Positions 32,388 to 41,796 of a stretch of 44,171 nt of DNA are shown here, piece after piece. The stretch's first letter is position 1; the number at the start of each line of letters is the position of its first letter. Where the stretch lies: assembly GCA_017515595.1 (NCBI GenBank), contig JAFWFL010000046.1, positions 1 through 44,171 on the forward strand, given 5' to 3'. The DNA is from Coriobacteriales bacterium (lineage in GTDB: Bacteria > Actinomycetota > Coriobacteriia > Coriobacteriales > UMGS124). The translations under genes and the position numbers were made by a program. The notes below the pieces were generated by a model, which was given only the letters and a program-made list of their open reading frames with translations, had not been told where the DNA came from and did not search any database.

Positions 32388-33618
32388 TGCCTGCACGCTT
32401 GAACGGGATAACCTGGGTTTGTTTTTCGTAAACTTCACCAATCTTTGCCGCAGCTGCTTTCTTTGCGTTTGGATCTGGTGATGCGTAAACGTGTAGAGTT
32501 ACGTATTCATTACTATGACCTAACATACTAGCAACGGTTTTAACGTCAATACCGGCTGCTACGGCAACTGTCGCGTATGTATGCCTCAAATCATGGAAAC
32601 GTACTGAGTTATTATGCGTACCATTTACGCCTATAGATTCTGAAATAACTTTCCATGCTTTACTTAAATTATTTGGATTCATATAATGCCAAAGGTCATA
32701 ACTCAATACATAAAATTTTGAATCAAATGGAATTTCAGATTTTGCCGCCTGGGCTTGCATAGCTTGTTTACGACGTTTTAACACCTCAACAAGTTGTGGC
32801 GGAATATCGATTGTACGCCGCCTACTTTCATTCTTTGGACTTTTTATATACATACCGCCTTCTGCTAAACCTATTGATTCACTAACGCGGATCTGAGCGT
32901 TATCTAAATCAACATTCGCCCATGTTAAACCGCAGCATTCAGCGCTATGAAGTCCAGCAAAAAGCGCAAGTGCAATGCCTGTTACTGTGGCGCTTGCTTC
33001 ATGATTAGCGATATACTCGGCAACCTTACGTCTGCTCTCGGCATCAAGAGCGTTTGGTTGTGTGCTTTGACGTTTTGGCGGTTTAACCATATCTGCTACG
33101 TTCTCTTTGAGAACTTTTATATTTTTAGCATGTTTAAGTACCTGTTTTAAAAGTCTGTGACATTTACCAACGGTTGAGCTTGATAGACCACGCTGTATCA
33201 GTGCTGTTTCAAAATCTTGCACCTGTAAAGCAGTGAGTTCTTTTAAGGCGACGTTTGAGAAGAATTCACGTATATATAACGCAGTTGTCCGATAACCTCG
33301 AATTGTGCTGCGCTCAACGGCTTGAATGGCTTCATAATTAGTAATATATTGATCTACAAAATCAGCTACTGAAAGATTAATGGCCGAGTTCTGCTCTTGT
33401 TTCTGTAGTGCTTGCTGCTCTTTCTCGGCATGTTCCCTCTTTACTTCGTCGCTCCACTCATTCATAGCCTTTTTAGCTTCGGTTTGATTCCGGGCATGAA
33501 TGTATTTGCTTACTTGTTTCCACGGCTTTGAATCGTCGTCACGGTATCTCAAAACAGCTTGCCAAGGTTTCCCGTTCTTATCTTCTCTAAGGCGTAAAGT
33601 TGGTGCTAGATACTGCAT
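32380..33618 (-). CDS. int: Tyrosine recombinase integrase
   Basis: 412 residues from ATG 33618, which has GGAGGT seven bases upstream. Order: N-terminal arm-binding domain (1-65, AP2-like start LREDKNGKPWQAVLRY), SAM-like core-binding domain (about 82-175), catalytic domain (about 185-400). Catalytic residues seen: Lys262, H342-D-L-R345-H (HDLRH), His368 in LGH, Tyr378. The first catalytic Arg (family GLR) is His224 in AGLHSAE. It integrates the island into tRNA-Arg. The S24-like gene overlaps its stop. Confidence 0.95.
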   Translation of the reverse strand: MQYLAPTLRLREDKNGKPWQAVLRYRDDDSKPWKQVSKYIHARNQTEAKKAMNEWSDEVKREHAEKEQQALQKQEQNSAINLSVADFVDQYITNYEAIQAVERSTIRGYRTTALYIREFFSNVALKELTALQVQDFETALIQRGLSSSTVGKCHRLLKQVLKHAKNIKVLKENVADMVKPPKRQSTQPNALDAESRRKVAEYIANHEASATVTGIALALFAGLHSAECCGLTWANVDLDNAQIRVSESIGLAEGGMYIKSPKNESRRRTIDIPPQLVEVLKRRKQAMQAQAAKSEIPFDSKFYVLSYDLWHYMNPNNLSKAWKVISESIGVNGTHNNSVRFHDLRHTYATVAVAAGIDVKTVASMLGHSNEYVTLHVYASPDPNAKKAAAAKIGEVYEKQTQVIPFKRAGNE

Positions 33619-33655
33619 ATTGAGAACCTCCGAAATGTAAACAAGCCAAATCATG

Positions 33656-33685
33656 GGGCACATAATAGGGCACACATAGGGCACA
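33656..33685 (+). repeat. Three GGGCACA repeats near attR
   Basis: GGGCACA at 33656-33662, 33668-33674 and 33679-33685, same orientation as the left set and with the same 12/11 spacing. They lie in the int leader between its promoter and start codon, so integrase bound here could limit its own expression. Confidence 0.75.
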
Positions 33686-33701
33686 TGTTCCTTAGTTCAT
33701 A

Positions 33702-33730
33702 ATAATACAGCATATACATGCTCTGCACAA
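33702..33730 (-). promoter_or_regulatory. Probable int promoter with palindromic operator in its spacer
   Basis: Minus strand: TTGTGC (33725-33730), 17-base spacer, TATTAT (33702-33707). The palindrome AGCAT-ATAC-ATGCT (33709-33722) fills the spacer, a common place for repressor binding. Confidence 0.6.
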
Positions 33731-33801
33731 TATACATTAATAACAGGTATAATAATTCATGTTAAGACAACATATACAAATCTGTTTATAAAATACTAAA
33801 C

Positions 33802-33847
33802 ACTTCTAATCCTAAGGTCGCAGGTTCGAGTCCTGCTGGGGGCGCCA
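33802..33847 (+). repeat. attR: 46-bp copy of the tRNA-Arg 3' half
   Basis: Identical to 28523-28568, including CCA. It lacks the 5' half of a tRNA, so it is not a gene. Confidence 0.95.
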
Positions 33848-33919
33848 CTTTATTTCCCTCATAAAAATGAATATGAACAAAGTTGTGATTATTTGTATGT
33901 TTGTTGTAAACCACTCATA

Positions 33920-33947
33920 TTCACAATAATTTTGTTAGACTTAATAA
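33920..33947 (+). promoter_or_regulatory. Promoter candidate for tRNA-Leu and tig
   Basis: TTCACA (33920-33925), 16 bases, TAATAA (33942-33947), ending 13 bases before tRNA-Leu. Confidence 0.4.
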
Positions 33948-33960
33948 GTTGCAGAAACGT

Positions 33961-34046
<86 letters not shown>

Positions 34047-34070
34047 ATAGGGTAAGGATGAGATCATCCT

Positions 34071-35549
34071 ATGAGTCAATTAGTTGGAGGAACGTTGAAA
34101 ACATCGGCAGAGCGTCTCGAGGACAATATTGTAGAGATTACCGTTACCGTCGATGCCGATGACGTCAAAAAGTCGGTAGCGAGTACGTACAAAGACATTG
34201 CAAACAAGTACAAGTTCCCCGGATTCCGTCCGGGCCATGCCCCACGTAAGGTTATTGATAACAACGTGGGTAAGCAGGCTGTACTTTCTGAGGCAACCGA
34301 GTCTTTGGTGAACGAGGTTCTTCCTCTCGTTCTTGAGAAAGAAGATCTTGTTCCGGTAACTGATCCTATGTATCCCAGGCCTGCAATGGTAGAGGATGCA
34401 AAGGATTTTGAATTCAAAGTACGTTTTGGCGTGCGTCCCGAGCTCACGCTTACTTCGTGCGATCCTGTTGCCATTAAGCTTCCTTCAGAAGAAGCTACTG
34501 AGGCTGAGATTGATTCTCAAATTGAGACTTTCCGCGGTTACTTTGGCAAGTATCAGGATATTGAGGGTCGTTCAATTGAGGCCGGCGACTCCGTTTATAT
34601 CAAGTGCAAGGGTGGCGAAAACGCCGAGTCAATTGACTTTGAGAACCGTCTTTACAAGCTCGGTTCCGGCCATATGCCCGCAACCTTTGACGAGGGCCTT
34701 ATTGGTCTGAATCCCGGCGACTCCAAGACCATCACTTTTGCGCTTCCCGTTGAGGAGCCAAAGGAGGGCGAAGAGGCCGAGGAGCCCAAGAACGCCGTTG
34801 TTGACGTTACCGTTAACCGTTTGGTAGAGCGCGTTCTTCCTGAGCTTACAGATGAATTTGCTAAGAACAACTTTGGTTTTGATGACATCGCCGCTATGCG
34901 CGAAGCAATTTCTAAGGAGATTGGCGAGCAAAAGAAGCAGGCTATTCCTCAGATCAAAGAGAACCGCGTAACCGGCAAACTTGCCGAGCGTCTTGAGGGC
35001 GAGCCTTCTCGTCCGTATCTTGCTACCATTTACCAGGAGCTTGGCCAGAACTTCATGAACCAGCTTCAGGCACGTGGTATGACGTTTGATACCTGGCTGG
35101 CAATGAACAACATTACTGCAGAGCAATTTGGTAATGATCTCGAGCGCCAGGCCACAGATATCGCAAAAGAGTCTCTTGCTCTCGACGCTCTTGTTCGTGA
35201 GAAGGGCTTTGAGTGCACTGACGAGGATCTTGACGAGGAATTCAAGAAGTCAGGCATTGAGGACTGGGAAGCTGCTAAGAAGCAGTTCCTTGAAGACGGC
35301 CGTATGCCCGCAGTCCGCGTATCAGTACGCCGCAACAAGGCTATTGACTGGCTGCTCGAAACCGCTGAGGTAACTGTTTCCGACGAGCCTGATGTTCCTG
35401 CAGAAGAGCCTAAGAAAGAGGCCAAGGAGGAGAAGCCCGCCAAGAAGCGTTCTTCCAAGAAGGCCGAGGCTAAGGAAGAAGCTCCCGAGGCCGAGGAGAA
35501 GCCTAAGAAAAAGACTTCAAGAAAGACAACTACTGAGGCCGCCGACTAA
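34071..35549 (+). CDS. tig: Trigger factor
   Basis: Ribosome-bound chaperone and peptidyl-prolyl isomerase. 492 residues: ribosome-binding domain (about 1-125; the GFRPGHAPRKV signature loop is at about 51-61), PPIase domain (about 160-255), C-terminal chaperone arms (about 265-430), then a Lys/Glu-rich tail (about 440-492, EEPKKEAKEEKPAKKRSSKK...) that most trigger factors lack. ATG 34071 follows AAGGA at 12 bases, and AGGATG can pair with CATCCT just before the ATG, so initiation may be weak or regulated. It probably shares a transcript with tRNA-Leu. Confidence 0.95.
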   Translation: MSQLVGGTLKTSAERLEDNIVEITVTVDADDVKKSVASTYKDIANKYKFPGFRPGHAPRKVIDNNVGKQAVLSEATESLVNEVLPLVLEKEDLVPVTDPMYPRPAMVEDAKDFEFKVRFGVRPELTLTSCDPVAIKLPSEEATEAEIDSQIETFRGYFGKYQDIEGRSIEAGDSVYIKCKGGENAESIDFENRLYKLGSGHMPATFDEGLIGLNPGDSKTITFALPVEEPKEGEEAEEPKNAVVDVTVNRLVERVLPELTDEFAKNNFGFDDIAAMREAISKEIGEQKKQAIPQIKENRVTGKLAERLEGEPSRPYLATIYQELGQNFMNQLQARGMTFDTWLAMNNITAEQFGNDLERQATDIAKESLALDALVREKGFECTDEDLDEEFKKSGIEDWEAAKKQFLEDGRMPAVRVSVRRNKAIDWLLETAEVTVSDEPDVPAEEPKKEAKEEKPAKKRSSKKAEAKEEAPEAEEKPKKKTSRKTTTEAAD

Positions 35550-35567
35550 AACGGTTTAAGAACTTTT

Positions 35568-35600
35568 AAGAAAAGGCCTTATGGGCCTTTTCTTTTTATT
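35568..35600 (+). terminator. Intrinsic terminator after tig
   Basis: AAGAAAAGGCC pairs with GGCCTTTTCTT (11 bp, loop TTATG), followed by TTTATT. It lies between tig and clpP, so clpP may be expressed by read-through or from a promoter I could not define. Confidence 0.85.
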
Positions 35601-35615
35601 AAGCAAGGAGTGTGT

Positions 35616-36245
35616 ATGATATCTCAATTAAACCCGCAAAGTTCATTGGTTCCAATTGTTATTGAGCAGTCTCCCCGCGGTGAGCGGAGCTATGACATCT
35701 ATTCTCGCTTGCTTAATGACAGGATTGTATTCCTTGGCGAAGAAGTAACCGATATTAGCGCTAATTTGGTTATTGCCCAGCTTTTGCATCTTGAAAGCCA
35801 GGATTCCGAGAAGGACATCTCGCTCTATATTAATTCACCGGGCGGGTCTGTTACTGCCGGACTGGCCATTCTCGATACAATGAATTATATTAAGTGTGAT
35901 GTCTCAACCATTTGCATTGGTGAATGCGCTTCAATGGGCGCCGTACTTTTATCTGCCGGTGCAAAGGGTAAGAGGTTTGCTCTTCCCAACTCAATGGTAC
36001 TCATTCATCAGCCTTCAGGCGGCGCACACGGTCAGCAAACAGAGATCGAAATTGTTGCAGACTTTATGCGCAAGACGAGGGATCGTCTCAACCGAATTCT
36101 TTCAGAGAATACCGGACAACCTATTGAGGTTATTGAGCGCGACACCGAACGTGACAATTATATGACAGCTGAACAGGCTCTCGAATATGGTTTGGTAGAC
36201 CATGTTATTGTTGACCGTTCATCTGTAGCAAAAGATAAAGAGTAA
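35616..36245 (+). CDS. clpP: ATP-dependent Clp protease proteolytic subunit
   Basis: 209 residues. Catalytic triad: Ser106 in [11 protein letters not shown], His131 in VLIHQP and the Asp of ERDTERD (about 176-180). It forms the 14-mer peptidase chamber fed by ClpX, encoded next. ATG 35616 is chosen over GTG 35610 because AAGGAG (35605-35610) overlaps that GTG and stands five bases from the ATG. Confidence 0.97.
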   Translation: MISQLNPQSSLVPIVIEQSPRGERSYDIYSRLLNDRIVFLGEEVTDISANLVIAQLLHLESQDSEKDISLYINSPGGSVTAGLAILDTMNYIKCDVSTICIGECASMGAVLLSAGAKGKRFALPNSMVLIHQPSGGAHGQQTEIEIVADFMRKTRDRLNRILSENTGQPIEVIERDTERDNYMTAEQALEYGLVDHVIVDRSSVAKDKE

Positions 36246-36260
36246 TCTAAGGGAATCTGA

Positions 36261-37547
36261 ATGGATAACGACAATTCGAATTTAAACGCCTATTGTTCAT
36301 TTTGCGGCAGATCTCAGGATCAAGTAGCACAAATGATACAAGGCCCCGGTGATGTTTATATTTGTGATGAGTGCATAGAAGCCTGCAAAGAAATTCTCGA
36401 TGAGCATAATGCCCCTGAGAGTGATTCAGGCGCTATTGACTTCAGCTTAGATTCACTTCCTAAACCACATGAGATCTATAACGAGTTGTCGCAGTATGTC
36501 ATGGGCCAGGATAACGCCAAACGTGCAATGGCTGTGGCTGTTTACAACCATTACAGAAGGATTTCTGTCTCACAGACGCGTGATGATGTTGAGCTTTCTA
36601 AGAGCAATATTTTGATTTTAGGTCCCACAGGTACCGGCAAAACTTTGCTTGCACAAACGCTTGCTCGTTTTTTAAAGGTTCCATTTGCCATTGCTGATGC
36701 AACAAGCCTTACTGAGGCCGGCTATGTTGGCGAAGATGTAGAAAATATTCTTCTTAAGCTCATTAATGCTGCAGAAGGTGATATAGAAAAGGCCCAGACA
36801 GGCATTATCTATGTTGATGAAATAGATAAGATCGCTAAGAAGGCCGAGAACCTCTCGATTACGAGGGATGTATCTGGCGAAGGAGTTCAGCAAGCTCTTC
36901 TCAAGATTCTTGAAGGAACCGTAGCCAGCGTTCCTCCGCAGGGAGGCAGAAAGCATCCCCAGCAGCAGCTTATTTCAATAGATACCACCAATATTTTGTT
37001 TATTCTCGGCGGTGCTTTTGTTGGCTTGGATCATATTATTGCAGAACGCGTGGGCAAACGTGGGGTTGGTTTTAACTCTGATTTGTCTGATAACATGCAA
37101 AAGAACTCTGATGAGCTTATTTCGCAAGTATTGCCTGAGGATCTTCATAAGTATGGTATGATTCCCGAGTTTGTAGGCCGTATACCTGTTATAACTTCGA
37201 CACAAGGTCTTGACGAGAAGGATCTCGAGGTTATTCTTACGACGCCAAAGAATGCTCTCGTAAAGCAGTATGAGCGCATTTTTGCCATGGAAGGCGTAAA
37301 GCTGACTTTTATGCCCGATGCGCTCACGGCTATTGCACATAGAGCAGTTGAGCAAAATACCGGTGCCCGTGGTTTGCGCGCAATTTGCGAGGATGTACTT
37401 ATGCAAACCATGTATGATATTCCGAGTGAGCAAGGCGTTGTAGAAGTTGTGGTCACAAAAGAATCGGTAGAAGGCACAGAGCAGCCAAAAAGAATTACTG
37501 CAGACGTTGAGTCTGATAAAAAAACATTTAAAAAGATTTCTTTGTAA
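36261..37547 (+). CDS. clpX: ClpX ATPase subunit of ClpXP
   Basis: AAA+ unfoldase, 428 residues. Zinc-binding domain with Cys12, Cys15, Cys35 and Cys38 (YCSFC..., ICDEC), Walker A GPTGTGKT at 121-128, Walker [11 protein letters not shown] and sensor-2 region [16 protein letters not shown] precedes ATG 36261. It lies 15 bases after clpP, so the two are cotranscribed. Confidence 0.97.
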   Translation: MDNDNSNLNAYCSFCGRSQDQVAQMIQGPGDVYICDECIEACKEILDEHNAPESDSGAIDFSLDSLPKPHEIYNELSQYVMGQDNAKRAMAVAVYNHYRRISVSQTRDDVELSKSNILILGPTGTGKTLLAQTLARFLKVPFAIADATSLTEAGYVGEDVENILLKLINAAEGDIEKAQTGIIYVDEIDKIAKKAENLSITRDVSGEGVQQALLKILEGTVASVPPQGGRKHPQQQLISIDTTNILFILGGAFVGLDHIIAERVGKRGVGFNSDLSDNMQKNSDELISQVLPEDLHKYGMIPEFVGRIPVITSTQGLDEKDLEVILTTPKNALVKQYERIFAMEGVKLTFMPDALTAIAHRAVEQNTGARGLRAICEDVLMQTMYDIPSEQGVVEVVVTKESVEGTEQPKRITADVESDKKTFKKISL

Positions 37548-37608
37548 GTCGTTTCTGATAAAATAGCTTTTCTCTGAGTAGTAAGAGACAGATGGTCAGG
37601 AGGAACCT

Positions 37609-40287
37609 GTGATAGAGATGGATAAAAATTATAACCCGCAGGAAGTGGAACCGCATCTTATTGATACCTGGATGCAGGCGGGCGTATATAAGCGTTCACA
37701 GGGAATCGGAGATTGTACGGTAGTCATTCCGCCGCCTAACGTAACCGGCATGCTCCACATGGGCCATGCTCTTGACGACACCATTCAGGATACTTTTGTA
37801 CGCTTTATGCGTATGCGCGGAATCTCGACTCGCTGGATTCTTGGTACTGACCATGCAGGCATCGCCACCCAGACAAAGGTTGACAAGAAACTTAAGTCAG
37901 AAGGTCTTTCTCGTCTCGAAATGGGCCGTGAAAAGTTTGTTGACGCTTGCTGGGACTGGACTCATGAATACGGCGGTATCATTGTTGACCAGATTAAGCG
38001 TATGGGCTGCTCAATTGACTTTGATGATCCAAAGTTTACCATGGACCCGGATTATGCCCTTGCAGTACGCAAAGTCTTTTGCGATTGGTATCATGACGGG
38101 CTTATTTACCGCGGTAAGCGCATTGTTAACTGGTGCCCCAGCTGCACAACGGCTATTTCTGACGACGAAGCAGAATATAAAAACGAGAAGGGCCATCTTT
38201 GGCATCTGAGATACCCGCTCACCGAGCCGGTTGATGGGGTTGAATACATTGTAGTTGCGACAACACGTCCAGAGACCATGCTCGGCGACACCGGTGTAGC
38301 GGTAAGTCCTTCTGACCCCGACAAAGCGAAATTCATTGGCAAAACAGTAATGCTGCCCATTGTTAACCGCGAAATTCCCATTTTTGCCGATTACCATGTA
38401 GATGCAAACTTTGGCAGCGGTTTTGTAAAGGTTACTCCGGCTCATGACCCCAATGACTACGCAATGGGTGTTGCGCATAATCTGCCTCAGGTAAATATTT
38501 TTGATGAGCATGCCATTGTGGTAGACGGTTACGGTGAATTTAGCGGTATGAACCGTGACCAGGCACGCGAAGCAGTCCTTGCCTGGTTTGAAGAGCATGA
38601 TTTGCTTGACCACGTAGAAGACCATGAGCACTCGGTTATGCACTGCTACCGTTGCGATTCAAAGCTTGAGCCCTGGCTGAGCGAGCAATGGTTTGTTGCC
38701 GTTGATAAACTCAAGGCTCCCGCCATTAAAGTTGTTGAGGATAAAGAGGTAGTGTTCCATCCTGACCGCTGGACTCAGACCTACCTTACCTGGATGGAAA
38801 ATCTTAAGGACTGGTGTATTTCACGCCAGCTTTGGTGGGGACACAGAATCCCCGTGTTCTATTGTGATGAATGCGGTTGGGAAGATGCTTCTCTCGAGAA
38901 TATCGAGACATGCCCTCATTGCGGCGCACATGTACACCAGGATGACAACGTTTTGGATACCTGGTTCTCTTCGCAGTTGTGGACATTTGCAACGCAAGGC
39001 TGGCCGGAGCATCCGGAGCTCTTGGAAGGACATCATCCTACCAAGGTTTTGGTAACCGCACGCGATATTATTGCGCTTTGGGTTGCTCGTATGGTGATGA
39101 GCTCGCTTTATTTCACCAAGCAAATACCCTTCCATGATGTGTATATATACGCAACCATTCTTGCCAAAGACGGAAGCCGCATGTCAAAGTCTAAGGGCAA
39201 TGGCGTAGACCCCATGAAGCTTATAGAAATGTATGGCGCAGATGCCATGCGTTTTGGTCTTTTGGGTCTTGTGACCGGTAACCAGGACGTACGCTTTGAC
39301 GCAAATATTGACAAGAAGACAAAAGAGCTTATTGATTCTCCGCGAACAGAAGCAGCGCGCGGGTTTGTTACCAAGATTTGGAACGCAAGCCGGTTTGTAC
39401 TTTCTAATATGGATGATTACATTCCCGGCGAGCCCGAAGCACATACGCCAGAAGACGCATGGATGCTTTCACGTCTGGCTTCGATTGTACAATCTGCTAC
39501 CGAGAATCTCGATGCGTATGAGTTTGGAGAGTATGCCCGTACACTCCAGGCATTCTTCTGGAACGATTTCTGCGACTGGTATATTGAACTTTGCAAAGCC
39601 CGTCTTTTGGGTGAAGACAAAGAGCAAAAGCTCCAGGTTCAGAGAAACCTTATGTTTGTTTTAGCCACTTCGCTTCGCCTTATGCATCCGGCTCTTCCGT
39701 TTATCTCAGAGCATGTTTGGACGACTCTCAAAGACATTCAGGGTTTGGAAGAACCTCTTTTGGCTTCTGCTCAGTGGCCTTGTGCAGAGGATTATCAAAA
39801 GTGGCTTAATCCTCAAGCCGAGAACACCTTTGAACAGGTAAGAACTATTGTTGGCATTGCTCGTTCAGTACGTGCTCACTACAAGATATCTCCCAAGCAG
39901 GAACTTGAAATTGTAGTGCGCGGTTCAGAAGAAGACGTTGCATCAGTTCAAGCGCAAAGTGCAACAATTTGTTCTTTGGCAAAACTCTTTAAGCTTACGG
40001 CGAGCACATCTGCACAAAAGCCTCCGGCATCTCTCGGCAGAGTTGCCGGTGGTCTCGAGATCTATGTTGTTCTTGCCGGGCTTGTAGATTTGGCCCAGGA
40101 AATACAAAAGATGAATAAGCAAATTGAGGATCAGTTACAAGAGCTTGCTCATGTTGAAAAGACCCTCAATAATGCCGGATTTGTTGCAAAAGCTGCTGCT
40201 GAGGTCATTGAAGCAAAACGTGCACATGCACAAGAGCTCAGAGATTCAGTCTTACTTTTGAAAGAACAAATTCATGATCTCTTATAG
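37609..40287 (+). CDS. valS: Valyl-tRNA synthetase
   Basis: 892 residues, class I. HIGH motif in PPNVTGMLHMGHALDDT (about 42-58), editing CP1 domain (about 190-330), KMSKS as RMSKSKGNGVDP (about 525-536), anticodon domain and a C-terminal coiled-coil arm (about 830-892) as in bacterial ValRS. GTG 37609 is preferred because AGGAGGA is five bases away; ATG 37618 is 14 bases away. Its end overlaps folC by 14 bases. Confidence 0.97.
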   Translation: MIEMDKNYNPQEVEPHLIDTWMQAGVYKRSQGIGDCTVVIPPPNVTGMLHMGHALDDTIQDTFVRFMRMRGISTRWILGTDHAGIATQTKVDKKLKSEGLSRLEMGREKFVDACWDWTHEYGGIIVDQIKRMGCSIDFDDPKFTMDPDYALAVRKVFCDWYHDGLIYRGKRIVNWCPSCTTAISDDEAEYKNEKGHLWHLRYPLTEPVDGVEYIVVATTRPETMLGDTGVAVSPSDPDKAKFIGKTVMLPIVNREIPIFADYHVDANFGSGFVKVTPAHDPNDYAMGVAHNLPQVNIFDEHAIVVDGYGEFSGMNRDQAREAVLAWFEEHDLLDHVEDHEHSVMHCYRCDSKLEPWLSEQWFVAVDKLKAPAIKVVEDKEVVFHPDRWTQTYLTWMENLKDWCISRQLWWGHRIPVFYCDECGWEDASLENIETCPHCGAHVHQDDNVLDTWFSSQLWTFATQGWPEHPELLEGHHPTKVLVTARDIIALWVARMVMSSLYFTKQIPFHDVYIYATILAKDGSRMSKSKGNGVDPMKLIEMYGADAMRFGLLGLVTGNQDVRFDANIDKKTKELIDSPRTEAARGFVTKIWNASRFVLSNMDDYIPGEPEAHTPEDAWMLSRLASIVQSATENLDAYEFGEYARTLQAFFWNDFCDWYIELCKARLLGEDKEQKLQVQRNLMFVLATSLRLMHPALPFISEHVWTTLKDIQGLEEPLLASAQWPCAEDYQKWLNPQAENTFEQVRTIVGIARSVRAHYKISPKQELEIVVRGSEEDVASVQAQSATICSLAKLFKLTASTSAQKPPASLGRVAGGLEIYVVLAGLVDLAQEIQKMNKQIEDQLQELAHVEKTLNNAGFVAKAAAEVIEAKRAHAQELRDSVLLLKEQIHDLL

Positions 40288-41734
40288 TTATGAATATGAT
40301 GTCCAGCCTTGGCAAAAGCCCGGCTGGACATCATCCATAAAAGAGTATTCATTTTCACAAGCTATTGAACACATAGAGGCTTCTTTGCGGTATGGTATTG
40401 ACCCGTCTTTAGATGCGGTTAATGTCATGCTTGAAGTTCTCAATCATCCCGAGCTTTCCTACAGGACTATTCAGATTGCCGGCACAAATGGCAAGACATC
40501 TACATCTCATTATACTGCCGCACTTTTACAAGCATGCGGTTTTAGAACCGGCTTATATACAAGTCCTCATTTGGTAAGCTATACCGAGAGAGTAGAAATT
40601 GACGGTGTCGTGGTTTCAGAAGAGGCTTTTGCTCACGCCGTAAGTCTTGCTCTTGCTACATGGGATGAGATTTGCTCTTGTTCAAAAGAATTCGCAGCAG
40701 AAGGCTGTACGGAATTTGAACTTCTTACGGTAGCTGCTTTTTGTCTTTATGCAGAAGCTGGTGTTGATGTAGTAGTTCTGGAAGCAGGTCTCGGCGGACG
40801 GTGGGATGCAACAAGTGCAGCTCGTCCCGGAGTGGTATGCATCACAGGCATTGGTCTTGATCATATGAAAATCCTTGGAGACACACTTGCTCTTATTGCA
40901 AAAGAAAAAGCCGCTATTATCAAAGATGGAAGAGATTGTATTCTGGGACCAAATGCACTGCTTGATAAAGAAGTAGCTCAGGTTATGTATGATACCTGTG
41001 AGAATGAACTCATTACACCTGTTCTTGTTTGCGAGCAAAATCAAGAACCTGCTGTTTTTGAACGTGAAACATATCCGCAGATTTTCTTTTCATATAAACC
41101 GTTTGAAGACAATCATAACAAGCTCTTACTTACGATTGACGGTACTTTTTGGTGTCAAAACTCTACTAAGTATTTTCCTGTTGAATTAGACTATAAAAAT
41201 CTGACATGTTTTGCTCCAACTTACCAGCCTCAAAACATTGCGTGTGCAATCGCTGTTGCAACTGCTTTTTTAGGCAGAAGAATACCCACAGATATCGTAG
41301 GAGACACCATACTTCATTACCAGGTTCCGGGAAGATTCCAGGTTATTCGCACAGACCCTCTTTTGATTGTTGATGCCTGCCATAACCCGCAATCAGCTCA
41401 GGCATGTGCGCAGATGGTTCAATCATATTGGCCTAAAAAAGAAGACCGGCCTGCCTTACTACTTGGTGTACTGGCAGATAAAGATCACGCAGGCATAATA
41501 CAGGAGCTTGTACCTCTTTTTGACACTGTTTATGTAACGCAAAGCTCATCCTCACGTTCATTCAATGTAACGCAATTGGTTAATGAAATTGAAAGAATTA
41601 CTAACCGCATGCCTGATGCGGTATTTAGTGACGCTTCAAAGGCAGTTTTTGCATTGCGAGATACATCGGTATTATGTTGTGGAACAATTACGCTCATTGG
41701 AGAAGTTATAGGCATTGAGCATTCTTTGGCATAA
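40274..41734 (+). CDS. folC: Folylpolyglutamate synthase/dihydrofolate synthase
   Basis: 486 residues, Mur ligase superfamily. P-loop GTNGKTST at 70-77, then GLYTSPHLVSYTERVEIDG, and the EAGLGGRWDATS motif (about 169-180). It adds glutamate to folates and, in many bacteria, makes dihydrofolate from dihydropteroate. It starts inside the end of valS (14-base overlap), with a weak ribosome site, so translation is probably coupled. valS-folC is a common order in Gram-positives. Confidence 0.95.
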   Translation: MISYSYEYDVQPWQKPGWTSSIKEYSFSQAIEHIEASLRYGIDPSLDAVNVMLEVLNHPELSYRTIQIAGTNGKTSTSHYTAALLQACGFRTGLYTSPHLVSYTERVEIDGVVVSEEAFAHAVSLALATWDEICSCSKEFAAEGCTEFELLTVAAFCLYAEAGVDVVVLEAGLGGRWDATSAARPGVVCITGIGLDHMKILGDTLALIAKEKAAIIKDGRDCILGPNALLDKEVAQVMYDTCENELITPVLVCEQNQEPAVFERETYPQIFFSYKPFEDNHNKLLLTIDGTFWCQNSTKYFPVELDYKNLTCFAPTYQPQNIACAIAVATAFLGRRIPTDIVGDTILHYQVPGRFQVIRTDPLLIVDACHNPQSAQACAQMVQSYWPKKEDRPALLLGVLADKDHAGIIQELVPLFDTVYVTQSSSSRSFNVTQLVNEIERITNRMPDAVFSDASKAVFALRDTSVLCCGTITLIGEVIGIEHSLA

Positions 41735-41796
41735 TAACTGTAATGTTATTTTACATATTATTATTATCTTTTGGCACCTGCAAGATTAATTATTTG

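Larger units (their letters stand above)
28523..33847 (-). mobile_element. 5.3-kb satellite-like integrative element (compact PICI-like island)
   Basis: Bounded by 46-bp att repeats; 5279 bp from one repeat to the next. All genes are on the minus strand: integrase and an S24-like domain protein near attR, then an AlpA/excisionase-like regulator, an unknown, a phage-type replication initiator, an acidic small protein, a coiled-coil unknown, a terminase small subunit and a last small protein, ending at a terminator beside attL. There is no TerL, portal, capsid, tail, lysis or relaxase gene. int-alpA-rep-terS without structural genes is the order known from phage-inducible chromosomal islands, which use a helper phage's particles. 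Most PICIs are 8-16 kb, so this is small. Confidence 0.85.

Noticed and set aside
28615-33685. GGGCACA repeats as a CRISPR-like array
   Set aside because: Units are only seven bases with 4-5-base gaps and occur as two matched sets at the island ends. No CRISPR array or cas gene is seen in the window.
28523-33847. Decayed prophage remnant or integrative conjugative element
   Set aside because: The genes are intact, tightly packed and bounded by perfect att sites, with no broken structural genes and no relaxase or conjugation genes.
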